DNA of 64,000 nt from Tissierellia bacterium. Lineage in GTDB: Bacteria; Bacillota; Clostridia; Tissierellales; Peptoniphilaceae. Both the position numbers and the translations under genes were made by a program. Below are positions 50,894 through 59,600 of the stretch, in pieces (position 1 is the stretch's first letter; each line of letters begins with the position of its first letter). The notes under the pieces are model-generated. The model was not told the origin of the DNA. It saw only the letters and a program-made list of their open reading frames with translations, and made no database searches. The DNA is taken from the NCBI GenBank assembly GCA_030529425.1, contig JAUMWX010000007.1, positions 1 through 64,000 of the forward strand. Direction: 5' to 3'.

Positions 50894-52266
50894 TAAAGTT
50901 TCCGAAAGGTTTTTATTTTGGATCAGCTACCTCTGCGACACAGAGCGAAGGAGCAAGTTTAACTGACGGTAAAAAAAGAAATATTTGGGATAAGTGGTAT
51001 GATCTTGAACCTTATAAATTTCATAATTACATAGGTCCGAAAGATGCATCAAAATTTTATGAAAATTATGCAGAAGATATTAAATATTTAAAAATGACCG
51101 GACACAATTCATTTAGAACATCAATTTCATGGTCAAGATTGTTTCCCGATGGTTTTGGAAAAGTAAATCCAAAGGCTGTAGATTTTTATATGGATGTTTT
51201 TAAGAGAATCAAGGACGAGGGAATAACCTTATTCGTAAATTTATTTCATTTTGACATGCCGGAAGTTCTTCAAGATATTGACGGATGGAACAATAAGGAT
51301 GTAGTAAAATATTTTGCTCAATATGCCAAATTTTGTTTTGAAACTTTCGGTCATTTGGTGGACAGATGGTTTACATTTAATGAGCCTATTGTCCATGTTG
51401 AATGTGGATATTTGTATCAATATCATTATCCCATGGAGGTAGATCCTAAAAAGGCCGTTCAAGTTGCTTATAATACTCAACTTGCCAGCTCGATGGCGAT
51501 TTCTGAGTTTAAGAAATTGGGTCTTAAAAGTAAAATAGGGATAGTATTGAATTTAACACCGGCATATCCGAGATCATCGCATCCAAGAGATTTGGAGGCT
51601 GCAAAATACGCCGATTTATTCGCTTGCAGATCCTTTTTGGATCCGTCGGTAAATGGGGAGTATCCTAAAGAATTGATCGAAGTAATAAGCAAATACGGAT
51701 TACTGCCGGATTATACCGATGAAGAGTTGAAAATAATAAAAAATAATACCATTGACTATCTTGGGGTTAATTATTATCAACCTTTAAGAGTCAAGGCCCC
51801 ACAATATCAACTTCGTGATGATGCCATATTTATGCCGACAAATTTTTATGATCTATATAATATGCCGGGGAGAAGGATTAATCCTTATCGTGGATGGGAA
51901 ATATATCCGGACGCAATATATGATATAGCAATTAATCTTAGAGACAATTATAAAAATATTGAATGGTTGATATCCGAAAACGGAATGGGCGTAGAAGATG
52001 AGTGTAGGTTTAAAGTTGACGGAAAGATAATGGACGATTACAGGATTGACTTTATGAAAGAACACTTAAAATTCCTGCACAAGGGGATAGAAGCGGGATC
52101 AAATTGCATAGGTTATCAGGTTTGGACATTTATTGATTGTTGGTCTTGGTTGAACTCCTATAAAAACAGATATGGTTTGGTGGAAATTGATTTGGAAACA
52201 GGAGAGAGAAGAATTAAAAAATCGGGAGAATGGTTTAAAAAGTTGTCGGAAGAGAACGGTTTTTAA
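50890..52266 (+). CDS. GH1 glycosidase with partial 6-phospho-sugar pocket
   Basis: GH1 TIM barrel, 458 residues: acid/base Glu165 in FNEP, nucleophile Glu363 in ISENG, N-terminal FYFGSATSATQSEG. The aglycone loop reads WSWLNSYKNRYG (418-429): Ser419, Asn422, Tyr424 and Tyr428 match 6-phospho-beta-galactosidase (LacG type), which has S-W-S-N-G-Y-E-K-R-Y, but the phosphate-binding Lys position is Asn426 with Lys one place earlier. Plain beta-glucosidases have Glu in place of Ser419. It therefore probably cleaves a phosphorylated beta-disaccharide made by an adjacent ROK kinase (inference). A 210-base gap follows with only a terminator. Confidence 0.9.
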   Translation: MIKFPKGFYFGSATSATQSEGASLTDGKKRNIWDKWYDLEPYKFHNYIGPKDASKFYENYAEDIKYLKMTGHNSFRTSISWSRLFPDGFGKVNPKAVDFYMDVFKRIKDEGITLFVNLFHFDMPEVLQDIDGWNNKDVVKYFAQYAKFCFETFGHLVDRWFTFNEPIVHVECGYLYQYHYPMEVDPKKAVQVAYNTQLASSMAISEFKKLGLKSKIGIVLNLTPAYPRSSHPRDLEAAKYADLFACRSFLDPSVNGEYPKELIEVISKYGLLPDYTDEELKIIKNNTIDYLGVNYYQPLRVKAPQYQLRDDAIFMPTNFYDLYNMPGRRINPYRGWEIYPDAIYDIAINLRDNYKNIEWLISENGMGVEDECRFKVDGKIMDDYRIDFMKEHLKFLHKGIEAGSNCIGYQVWTFIDCWSWLNSYKNRYGLVEIDLETGERRIKKSGEWFKKLSEENGF

Positions 52267-52432
52267 AAATCTTTTTTGATATAAAGGATAAAAGTCGGTT
52301 AATCACTTTAATCTCCAATATATTTTGATGTTTCGATTATTAAAATCAGTGATGATTATTAATTCCGATACAAAATACTTATTTGTATTGAAATTCGTTA
52401 TAAACTTAAATATTAAAAAACACACTAAAAAT

Positions 52433-52463
52433 GCCACGGTTCAATTTTAGATTGAGCCGTGGC
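52433..52463. terminator. terminator between the GH1 and arginase genes
   Basis: A 13-bp stem (52433-52445 with 52451-52463) with one G-U pair on the plus strand and T-rich flanks both ways, between convergent genes. Confidence 0.8.
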
Positions 52464-52476
52464 TTTAAGTTTTTAA

Positions 52477-53298
52477 TTAAATTCTTTCAATAAGTTTTAT
52501 TAAAGTAGACAAGGTTTGATTTTCTACATCGTATTTTTTATTGTATTCTACAAAATCATAGGATTTAATTTCGTAATTATCTGAAAAGAAATCAAATATT
52601 TTGCAAACTTCATCATAGTTGAAACCGCCGTCGACAGGAGTAGAAACACCCGGAATTAATTCAGGATTCATGGAATCTAAGTCAAAACTTAGGTGAATAT
52701 TTGAAACATTTAAATAATTGCTTACTTCGTTCAATACATTTTCCAGACCTTTTTCTTGAATTTCAGAATAGTAGTAAGATTTGATTTTAAGTTTTTCAAG
52801 CAATTCAACCTCACCTTCATCTACGGAACGCAAGCCTAAATATACGACATTTTCAGGCTTTATCTTTACAAAATCACCACCGATTTTATTTAGTCTTTCG
52901 TCACAAATTCCAAGCATTGCAGCTATGGGCATACCATGTATATTTCCTGACGGTGTTGTTTCATGAGTATTAATATCGGCATGAGCATCAATCCAAATTA
53001 GTCCGACATTGTCATAATTATTGGCTGTTGCCGCAACGGTTGCAATGGCAATACTGTGGTCACCTCCAACCATAACAGGAATATAAGATGATTTTATAAG
53101 AGTGTTCGCATACTCGAAAGTTCTTGTATTTATATCTAAAACTCTGTTAATATTTTTCAACTTATCATCAACCGGTTCTTCAATTTCTCTTTCTTCAATA
53201 ATATGTGCTTCGTAGTATTTCTTTAAATCATATATACTATTTTTCAGTCCATCAACATGAACTCCGGAATAGTTATTTACCAAATATATTTTTTTCAA
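52477..53298 (-). CDS. rocF: arginase
   Basis: A ureohydrolase with the two-manganese site motifs GGDHSIA, WIDAHADINT, SGNIHGMP and SFDLDSMNPELIPGVSTP, which fit arginase better than agmatinase. It hydrolyses arginine to ornithine and urea. The open frame extends to 53310, but the bases there form the ribosome site GGAGG (53308-53304); TTG at 53298, 5 bases beyond, gives MKKIYLVNNYSGVH and is the likely start (273 residues). It is divergent from the MurE-type gene across a short, very AT-rich region with several TATAAT-like boxes. Confidence 0.92.
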   Translation of the reverse strand: MKKIYLVNNYSGVHVDGLKNSIYDLKKYYEAHIIEEREIEEPVDDKLKNINRVLDINTRTFEYANTLIKSSYIPVMVGGDHSIAIATVAATANNYDNVGLIWIDAHADINTHETTPSGNIHGMPIAAMLGICDERLNKIGGDFVKIKPENVVYLGLRSVDEGEVELLEKLKIKSYYYSEIQEKGLENVLNEVSNYLNVSNIHLSFDLDSMNPELIPGVSTPVDGGFNYDEVCKIFDFFSDNYEIKSYDFVEYNKKYDVENQTLSTLIKLIERI

Positions 53299-53377
53299 GT
53301 TTTCCTCCAACTATCATATAATAAAATATGATATAATATACCATATTATACTACAAATAATCAAAAAGGGGAAAAGG

Positions 53378-54862
53378 ATGAAGAGTTTTAAAGAAATAAT
53401 CGATTTTTTGCTAAATCATGACTTAATCATCGAATATTCAAATATAGATTTATACATAGAACACATAACTTATGATTCAAGAGATGCTAAAAGAGGAACT
53501 CTATTTTTTTGTAAAGGAGTACATTTTAGAAAAGAATATCTTTTGGATGCCATAGAATCTGAAGCGTTAGCTTATATCTCGGAAACTGATTACGAGGTGG
53601 GGATTCCAAAAATAATCGTAAAAGATATAAGAAAAGCGATGGCGCTATTAGCATCATTTTTTTATGACTATCCCGACAAAAAGTTAAAAATAATTGGAGT
53701 TACGGGAACGAAGGGAAAGTCTACAACAGTTGAATTCATTAAAAGTATTTTTGATGAATATCTGTTGGAAAACAATAAAAAGCCTATGGGGATTTTTTCA
53801 TCAATAAAGATATATGACGGAATAGAGGAAAAATCTTCTAAATTGACTACTCCCGAAGCATTGGTTTTGTTTGAGCATTTGCATAATGCGGTAAAAAGCG
53901 GAATAGAATATGTAGTTATGGAAGTTTCGTCACAGGCTTTAAAATATGATAGAGTTAGCGAGTTAAGTTTGGATGTGGCATGTTTTCTCAATATAGGAAG
54001 GGATCATATAAGTCCGAACGAGCATTCCGATTTTGAAGATTATTTCAAGTCTAAATTGAAAATTATCAGACTGGCGGAAAACATGATTTATAATAAAGAC
54101 ATGGAAATGGTTGAAATAGTTGAAGATGAGATAAAGAATCTTTCCAAGAAAAATTACAGTTATTCGATCAAAAACAAAAATGCCGATTTGTTTTCGATAA
54201 AAAACGAGTATATAGGAGATAGAAATACTTTTACGGTTGATAAATCCAATTATGAACTGAATATATTCGGAGAATATAATGTTGAAAATGCACTTTGTGC
54301 AATAGCTGTAGCAAGACATTATAACATTGAAGAAAAATATATAATCAGAGGACTTAAAGCTGTAAAATTGGTCGGAAGGAGCAATCTTTTTATTACGAAA
54401 GACAAAAAAATTGTATTTTTAGTTGATTATGCCCATAATGATTTAAGTTTTAAAAAAGTATATAACGCTATACTAAACACTTTTACCGGGTATAAAATCT
54501 TTTCCGTTTTTGGGGCGTCGGGAGAAAAAGCCTTAAACAGAATAGAGGATCTTTCGACTATATCAGTAGGATATTCCGACAGAATATTTTTAGCACCTGA
54601 TGATCCGGGATATGTTGAAATATCAAAGATTCAACAGGAAATGCTCCAATATATCGATACCGATAATATCCCTACAAAGAGATTTGATTCAAGGGAGGAA
54701 GCAATTTTAGCGGCATATGGAGAAGTAAAAGAAAAAACTGTTATATTTATAGCAGGAAAGGGAGAAGAAGAATATCAATATATAAATGGTGATTATGTAA
54801 AAATTAAATCGGACTTAGAAGTTGTTAAAGAGCTGTGGAGTCAATATAATCACGATTTATGA
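53378..54862 (+). CDS. murE: MurE-type UDP-MurNAc-tripeptide synthetase
   Basis: Mur ligase of 494 residues: N-terminal UDP-binding domain with YDSRDAKRGTLFFCKG; ATP P-loop GVTGTKGKSTT (about 109-119); central VMEVSSQALKYDRV and LNIGRDHISPNEH; C-terminal domain with VDYAHND, GASGEKALNR and the amino-acid motif APDDPGY. The diaminopimelate-adding enzymes carry DNPR at this place, so this one should add another residue, Lys being the usual alternative. The adjacent arginase makes ornithine, so ornithine is also possible (inference). Ribosome site AAGGGGAAAAGG. Single gene, ended by a hairpin. Confidence 0.88.
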   Translation: MKSFKEIIDFLLNHDLIIEYSNIDLYIEHITYDSRDAKRGTLFFCKGVHFRKEYLLDAIESEALAYISETDYEVGIPKIIVKDIRKAMALLASFFYDYPDKKLKIIGVTGTKGKSTTVEFIKSIFDEYLLENNKKPMGIFSSIKIYDGIEEKSSKLTTPEALVLFEHLHNAVKSGIEYVVMEVSSQALKYDRVSELSLDVACFLNIGRDHISPNEHSDFEDYFKSKLKIIRLAENMIYNKDMEMVEIVEDEIKNLSKKNYSYSIKNKNADLFSIKNEYIGDRNTFTVDKSNYELNIFGEYNVENALCAIAVARHYNIEEKYIIRGLKAVKLVGRSNLFITKDKKIVFLVDYAHNDLSFKKVYNAILNTFTGYKIFSVFGASGEKALNRIEDLSTISVGYSDRIFLAPDDPGYVEISKIQQEMLQYIDTDNIPTKRFDSREEAILAAYGEVKEKTVIFIAGKGEEEYQYINGDYVKIKSDLEVVKELWSQYNHDL

Positions 54863-54875
54863 TGAAATTTAAAAT

Positions 54876-54961
54876 AAAAAATCCGAGGATTCAAATAGAA
54901 AGACCTCTTTAGAGTCGGCTTACAGCCAACTTTTTAGAGTAATTTAAATCCTCGGTTTTTT
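54876..54961. terminator. bidirectional terminator with a large structured loop
   Basis: Arms 54876-54891 and 54947-54961 pair (core CCGAGGATT/AATCCTCGG) with A- and T-runs outside. The 55-base loop is unusually long and contains smaller stems (for example GGC-TTACA-GCC). It lies between the convergent murE and queT genes. Confidence 0.75.
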
Positions 54962-54990
54962 ATTTTAAATTTTAATATTCAAGCAAAAGT

Positions 54991-55488
54991 TTATTCTTTT
55001 ACCAGCTTTAAGAAGCCACTGTTTTTTTGTAGCAAACTGTAAACCGGCACGGATATTATGGTCATGATTATAAATTCCGACAACATAACTTGTCCTGTCA
55101 TTATCCAAAAACCACCGAAACCTGCAAGTGCGGATAATTCGTATCCGATAATAAATGAAAATACGGTCGGCCAAAGTGAAGCTACGATAATGTTTTTACT
55201 TTTAATTATAAAAAACATTGAAATTGCAGTGTGAAGAGTTCCGAATATCAAGTCATATATTCCCAAAGTTGACCAAAAATTAGAGATGAAAACCCCTAAT
55301 GTAATTCCGATTGCATGGATCGGATTCAGGAAAGCCAACAGATTTAATATTTCGGAATATCTAAACTGTATGGGACCAAAAGCATAATCTCCCATGCTCA
55401 ATGTCATAGCTACATACATCGCGGCTATCAGTGCTTGTCTTACTAAAACTTTAGTGTTAAATCTTTCTTTTGTAAATAAAGTATTCAT
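54991..55488 (-). CDS. queT: queuosine-precursor transporter, QueT family
   Basis: An ECF-type S component for queuosine precursors. 166 residues from the ATG whose complement is at 55486-55488 (MNTLFTKERF), chosen for its AGGAGG site. The longer open frame upstream runs through the riboswitch and is not translated. Features: VRQALIAAMYVAMTL, FGPIQFRYSEILNLLAF and FISNFWSTLGIYDLIFGTLHT, with about five membrane helices. It imports preQ1 or a related precursor. Expression is under the riboswitch directly upstream, which strongly supports the assignment. The shared ECF module is not encoded here. Confidence 0.93.
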   Translation of the reverse strand: MNTLFTKERFNTKVLVRQALIAAMYVAMTLSMGDYAFGPIQFRYSEILNLLAFLNPIHAIGITLGVFISNFWSTLGIYDLIFGTLHTAISMFFIIKSKNIIVASLWPTVFSFIIGYELSALAGFGGFWIMTGQVMLSEFIIMTIISVPVYSLLQKNSGFLKLVKE

Positions 55489-55500
55489 ATATCCTCCTTT

Positions 55501-55562
55501 CTTGGCAAAAAAAAACGCCAAAAAGGCATCTTGATTTTTTAAGTGGGTGCCAAGTAACACTT
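55501..55562 (-). promoter_or_regulatory. preQ1 class I riboswitch with terminator and antiterminator
   Basis: Read on the minus strand from 55562: P1 left AAGTG (55562-55558), loop TTA, P2 left CTTG (55554-55551), GCACC, P1 right CACTT (55545-55541), an A-run (55540-55535) and P2 right CAAG (55533-55530). This is the H-type pseudoknot of preQ1-I aptamers. A short terminator stem ATGCC/GGCGT (55529-55515) with eight T follows. The aptamer segment CTTGGCA (55554-55548) is also exactly complementary to TGCCAAG (55507-55501) before the ribosome site, giving an antiterminator. Ligand binding should switch queT off. Confidence 0.9.
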
Positions 55563-55576
55563 TTTATTACTCGTGA

Positions 55577-55605
55577 ATTATAACAGTTTATTTTGCAGAT
55601 TACAA
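55577..55605 (-). promoter_or_regulatory. sigma-A promoter of the queT riboswitch RNA
   Basis: On the minus strand TTGTAA (55605-55600), a 17-base spacer and TATAAT (55582-55577) place the transcription start just ahead of the riboswitch aptamer. Confidence 0.75.
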
Positions 55606-55694
55606 GTATTATTCGCTAAACAATTTATAATGTGTAGGTAAATATTGCCTTGTATGTTAAAATATATTAATGAAGAAAATACTTGGAGGTTAAT

Positions 55695-56639
55695 ATGAAT
55701 AAATACATAATTGGAATAGATTTGGGAGGAAGAAGCATTAAATTCGGATTGTTTACCGAAGACGGAGATTTGATAAACAAATCAAATATAATTACGAGAA
55801 CCGATGAGGACGGTAAGCATATTCTTCCCGATTTGGTTGAGCATTTACATAAAATTTTTACAAAATACAATTTGACAAAAGAAAGTTTGATAGGAATCGG
55901 ATTGGGAGTTCCGGGACCCATATTAAATAAAAGGGTGGTTGTAAGGGCTGTTAATTTAGGTTGGGAAGGCAATGTTCATGCGGCGGATTATATCGAAGAA
56001 CATACAGGCATCAGAGTTTTAGTCGAAAATGATGCCAATGTGGCGGCTCTTGGAGAAATGTGGAAGGGAGCAGCTGAGGGGTACCAAGATGTCGTAATGG
56101 TAACTCTTGGAACCGGAGTAGGCGGTGGAATAATATCCAATGGAAAACTTATTTCTGGAAGCACAGGTTCAGGCGGGGAGATCGGTCATATGCCTTTCTT
56201 GCAAAATCCTATAGAAAGGACATGCGGATGCGGAGGAAACAGATGTTTGGAGCAAGTTGCATCCGCTACCGGAATAGAGTATATAGCCCAAGATTACTTG
56301 TTCAGATACGATATTGAGTCCAAACTTAAAGAATATGACGGGTTGACCGCAAAGGATATTTTTGAGTGTGCAAAAGAAAAAGATGAGTTGGCACTTAAAA
56401 TAACCGAAGAATATTTCAATCACCTGGGAAGGGGACTGGCAATTGTAGGTTCTATAGTTGACCCTGCAATATTTGTAATCGGTGGCGGTGTTTCTCATGC
56501 GGGAGATTTTTTAATTGATAACCTGAGAGAATCATATAAAAAATATGCTTTTTCGGTTATTAGAAACTCCCAATTTGTTCAGGCAACTTTGGGAAATGAT
56601 GCGGGAATTTACGGAGCAGCTAAATTAATAATTAACTAG
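55695..56639 (+). CDS. glcK: ROK-family glucokinase
   Basis: Starts IIGIDLGGRSIKFGLF (ROK phosphate loop), with ENDANVAALGE (catalytic Asp), TLGTGVGGGII and the zinc-binding segment EIGHMPF followed by CGCGGNRCLEQ, the complete motif of Gram-positive ROK glucokinases. It phosphorylates glucose to glucose-6-phosphate with ATP. 314 residues from ATG 55695 with a GGAGG site; the TTG at 55683 lies in the ribosome site. Nine bases precede addB. It contrasts with the two zinc-free ROK proteins of the glycan island. Confidence 0.9.
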   Translation: MNKYIIGIDLGGRSIKFGLFTEDGDLINKSNIITRTDEDGKHILPDLVEHLHKIFTKYNLTKESLIGIGLGVPGPILNKRVVVRAVNLGWEGNVHAADYIEEHTGIRVLVENDANVAALGEMWKGAAEGYQDVVMVTLGTGVGGGIISNGKLISGSTGSGGEIGHMPFLQNPIERTCGCGGNRCLEQVASATGIEYIAQDYLFRYDIESKLKEYDGLTAKDIFECAKEKDELALKITEEYFNHLGRGLAIVGSIVDPAIFVIGGGVSHAGDFLIDNLRESYKKYAFSVIRNSQFVQATLGNDAGIYGAAKLIIN

Positions 56640-56647
56640 GGGAAAAA

Positions 56648-59600
56648 ATGAAGGCGATTATTTCGAGATATCCTAAAGTAAACAAGGAATATATGTACAA
56701 TTTAATAAGAGAAGATATTGAGAGAAATAATCAGGTTTACCTTGTGGTCCCCGAACAATCCACGCTGGGTTCGGAGATTGAAGCTTATGATAACTTAGGG
56801 ATAGACTCATCAATTAATTTCAGTATTAAAAGTTTCAGAACCATTGTGAGGGAAATAATTGATACTTTAGGTGGGCGTGCTAAAAGAACTATAAGCGAAA
56901 ACGCTCAAATAATGGCTTTGAAAATGATCCTTAACTCGGAGAGGGAAAAATTAAAAGCTTATCAAAAGAGTGTTAAGGACAATGGTTTTACGGAGCTTCT
57001 ATTGGAAATGATAAAAGAAATCAAATCCAATTCAATAGATATAGAAGATTTTAAAAAAGCGAAAAAAAATTACGAAAAAGCCTTATCGAATCAGGGAAAA
57101 AATTCAAGGGAGGACACATTTTTTAACAAACTTTCGGACTTTATACTTATATTTGAGAAGTATAATGAAAAAATTAATAAAATAGGGCTTGATGCTAATG
57201 ATTTGTTTTCAGAGTCGATTTCAAAGATTAAAAATATTCCTCAATTCGGTAGAATTAATTTCTATTTTGACAGATTTCATGATATGTCACAACAGGAGTT
57301 GGATATGTTAAAAGAAATTGACAAAATTTCTCCTAAATGTGTGATTAATATGGTTTTGGATGAAAGACTTGTCGATGATAGAAATGACTATACAATTGTA
57401 AAAGATAGGGATGTATTTGAAACCTCACTTAAGTTTTATAATTCAGTTAAAAGTTTTACAAGCATAATTTCACCGAACAAAGAGAAATACGAAAAAACAA
57501 AAAATAGTATTGATAATTTACTTGAGGGAATGTTTTCTTATGAGCCTGCGAAAAATATAAAAGAAGGATCAAAAAATATTCAATTTCAAAGATTCAGCAA
57601 TACTTCTGAAGAAGTTGAAAACCTGTCCATATCCATAAAAAAGGATATTGTTGAAGAAGGGTATTTTTATAGAGATATAGCCGTTATTGCAACGAATAGG
57701 GATGAATATTTCAGATTGCTTAAGAGAGATTTTGATATAAACGGGATACCTTATTTTATAGATGATACGAGGAATTTGATGGATAATCCCATGGCTAAGT
57801 ATTTGAAAAGCAGTTTGGCTCTATTGGGATCAAATCTAAAGTGGGATAAAATAATTCAATATTTTAAACATTCATTTATACAAGTGGATGAACAAAAACT
57901 TTTAGATTTTCAAAATTATGTATCTTCAAGGAAGCTTCGAGGAGATATGTTATTTGATGACAGATACTTTAATTTGAATAGCGATGAGTATCTTGAAGAT
58001 AGGATAATATTGGAAAATACGATAGAGATTAGAGATACATTAAAAGAGATATTTTCTTGCGTCGAAGATGGTTATGAAATGGTGAAGAACAGTGGAGGGA
58101 ACAAAACTTTAAAGGATTATGCACGAAATTTATATAGATTTGTTTCCAACGAAGTTACTCTTAAAAACTATATAGAATATGAAAAATTTTTGGAAACTGA
58201 AAACAGATCTGATCTGGCGGATGAGAATAAATTGGTTTGGAAAAATTTTGTAGAGATTATAGATGATTTGGCAAATATATCGGGAGATGAAAAAATTGAA
58301 TTTCTAGACTTTAAAGAAATGATATCTCATTCAATAGACAGGATAAAAATCGGTATTATACCTCCCGGACAAGATCAGGTAATAATCGGAGATATTACTC
58401 GTTCCAGGTTAATAAATGTAAAAAAAATGTATATTTTAGGAATGAGTAATCTATATTATCCGGTATCGAATCAAAGAATTGATTTATTTTTGGAAGATGA
58501 AAAGAAAATACTAAATGAACAAAATATTTTTTTGAAGGACACTGTCATAAATAGAGATTATAATTCAATGCTATCTTTTTATGAGCAGTTATCCATACCG
58601 GTCGATTCCGTAAAATTCAGCTTCAGCTTGGTAAATTCTATGAATGAGGCGATGTCGGATTCATATATTAATGAGTGGATAAAAAAATATATATTTATTT
58701 ATTGGGTAAAAGAAAAATTACTCGAAGCTGATGACCGATATATGTTTTATTTGAATCAATACGGAGAATATATCATTGAAAATTCTGTGAACAAAAGCGA
58801 CAGAGTGAAAGACAGGATAATCCAAAACTTGGATATTATGAGTAAAATATCCTTTGATAATGATTTTAAAAAGGTTTTGAATAGGCTGTTTGATGATATT
58901 GATATTCTTATGAATTCTGAAAATTACAGGGATAATATATATTCGAAGAGTAAACTGAGCTATTATCTTCCTGATGTTTTTAATACTATTTTGGAAGAAA
59001 AGTATTTAAGTTCGGAAGAAAAGATTTTTTATCAAAAAGTATATTCCGAAATTGAGGATTCAAAGGAATACAAGCATATAAATAACGCGATAATTAATTC
59101 CGAAAATGAACATTTACTGCGAAACACAAGGAATTATAAACTTAAAATCAAAGAAAATCTTGCTAAAAAAATATACAGTAATAAAAGAATCAGCATCACT
59201 CAATTGGAATCTTACAAAAGCTGTCCTTACAGACATTTTATAAGGTATGGATTGAAACCGAGAGAAAAATATAATTATGATATAAGCTCTATGGAAATTG
59301 GAAATTTGGCACACAATATAACTGAAAAATTAATAAATCCGAATTATGTTTTTCTTGCCGATGAATATGAAAAAATATTTGATCAAAATTATGAATCTTC
59401 AATTGATGCTCGCAGAAAAGATGATCCCAGAAATAGGTTTTTTATGAAGAAAATAAAATCCACTATCAGAAAAGGGATGGAAAATTTGGCTAAACAAATC
59501 AATATTTCAAGACCGGATGAAATTTTTTCGGAGCAAAAGTATGGTTTTAATCAGCTTTTTAATCCAGTTGAAATTGAGGTGGACGGAAAGATATTCAATA

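Noticed and set aside
54876-54961. T-box or other riboswitch
   Set aside because: No T-box sequence or specifier-type stem, and the element lies between convergent gene ends, not in a leader.
55489-55560. Upstream extension of queT
   Set aside because: This segment is the terminator, antiterminator and aptamer of the preQ1 riboswitch.
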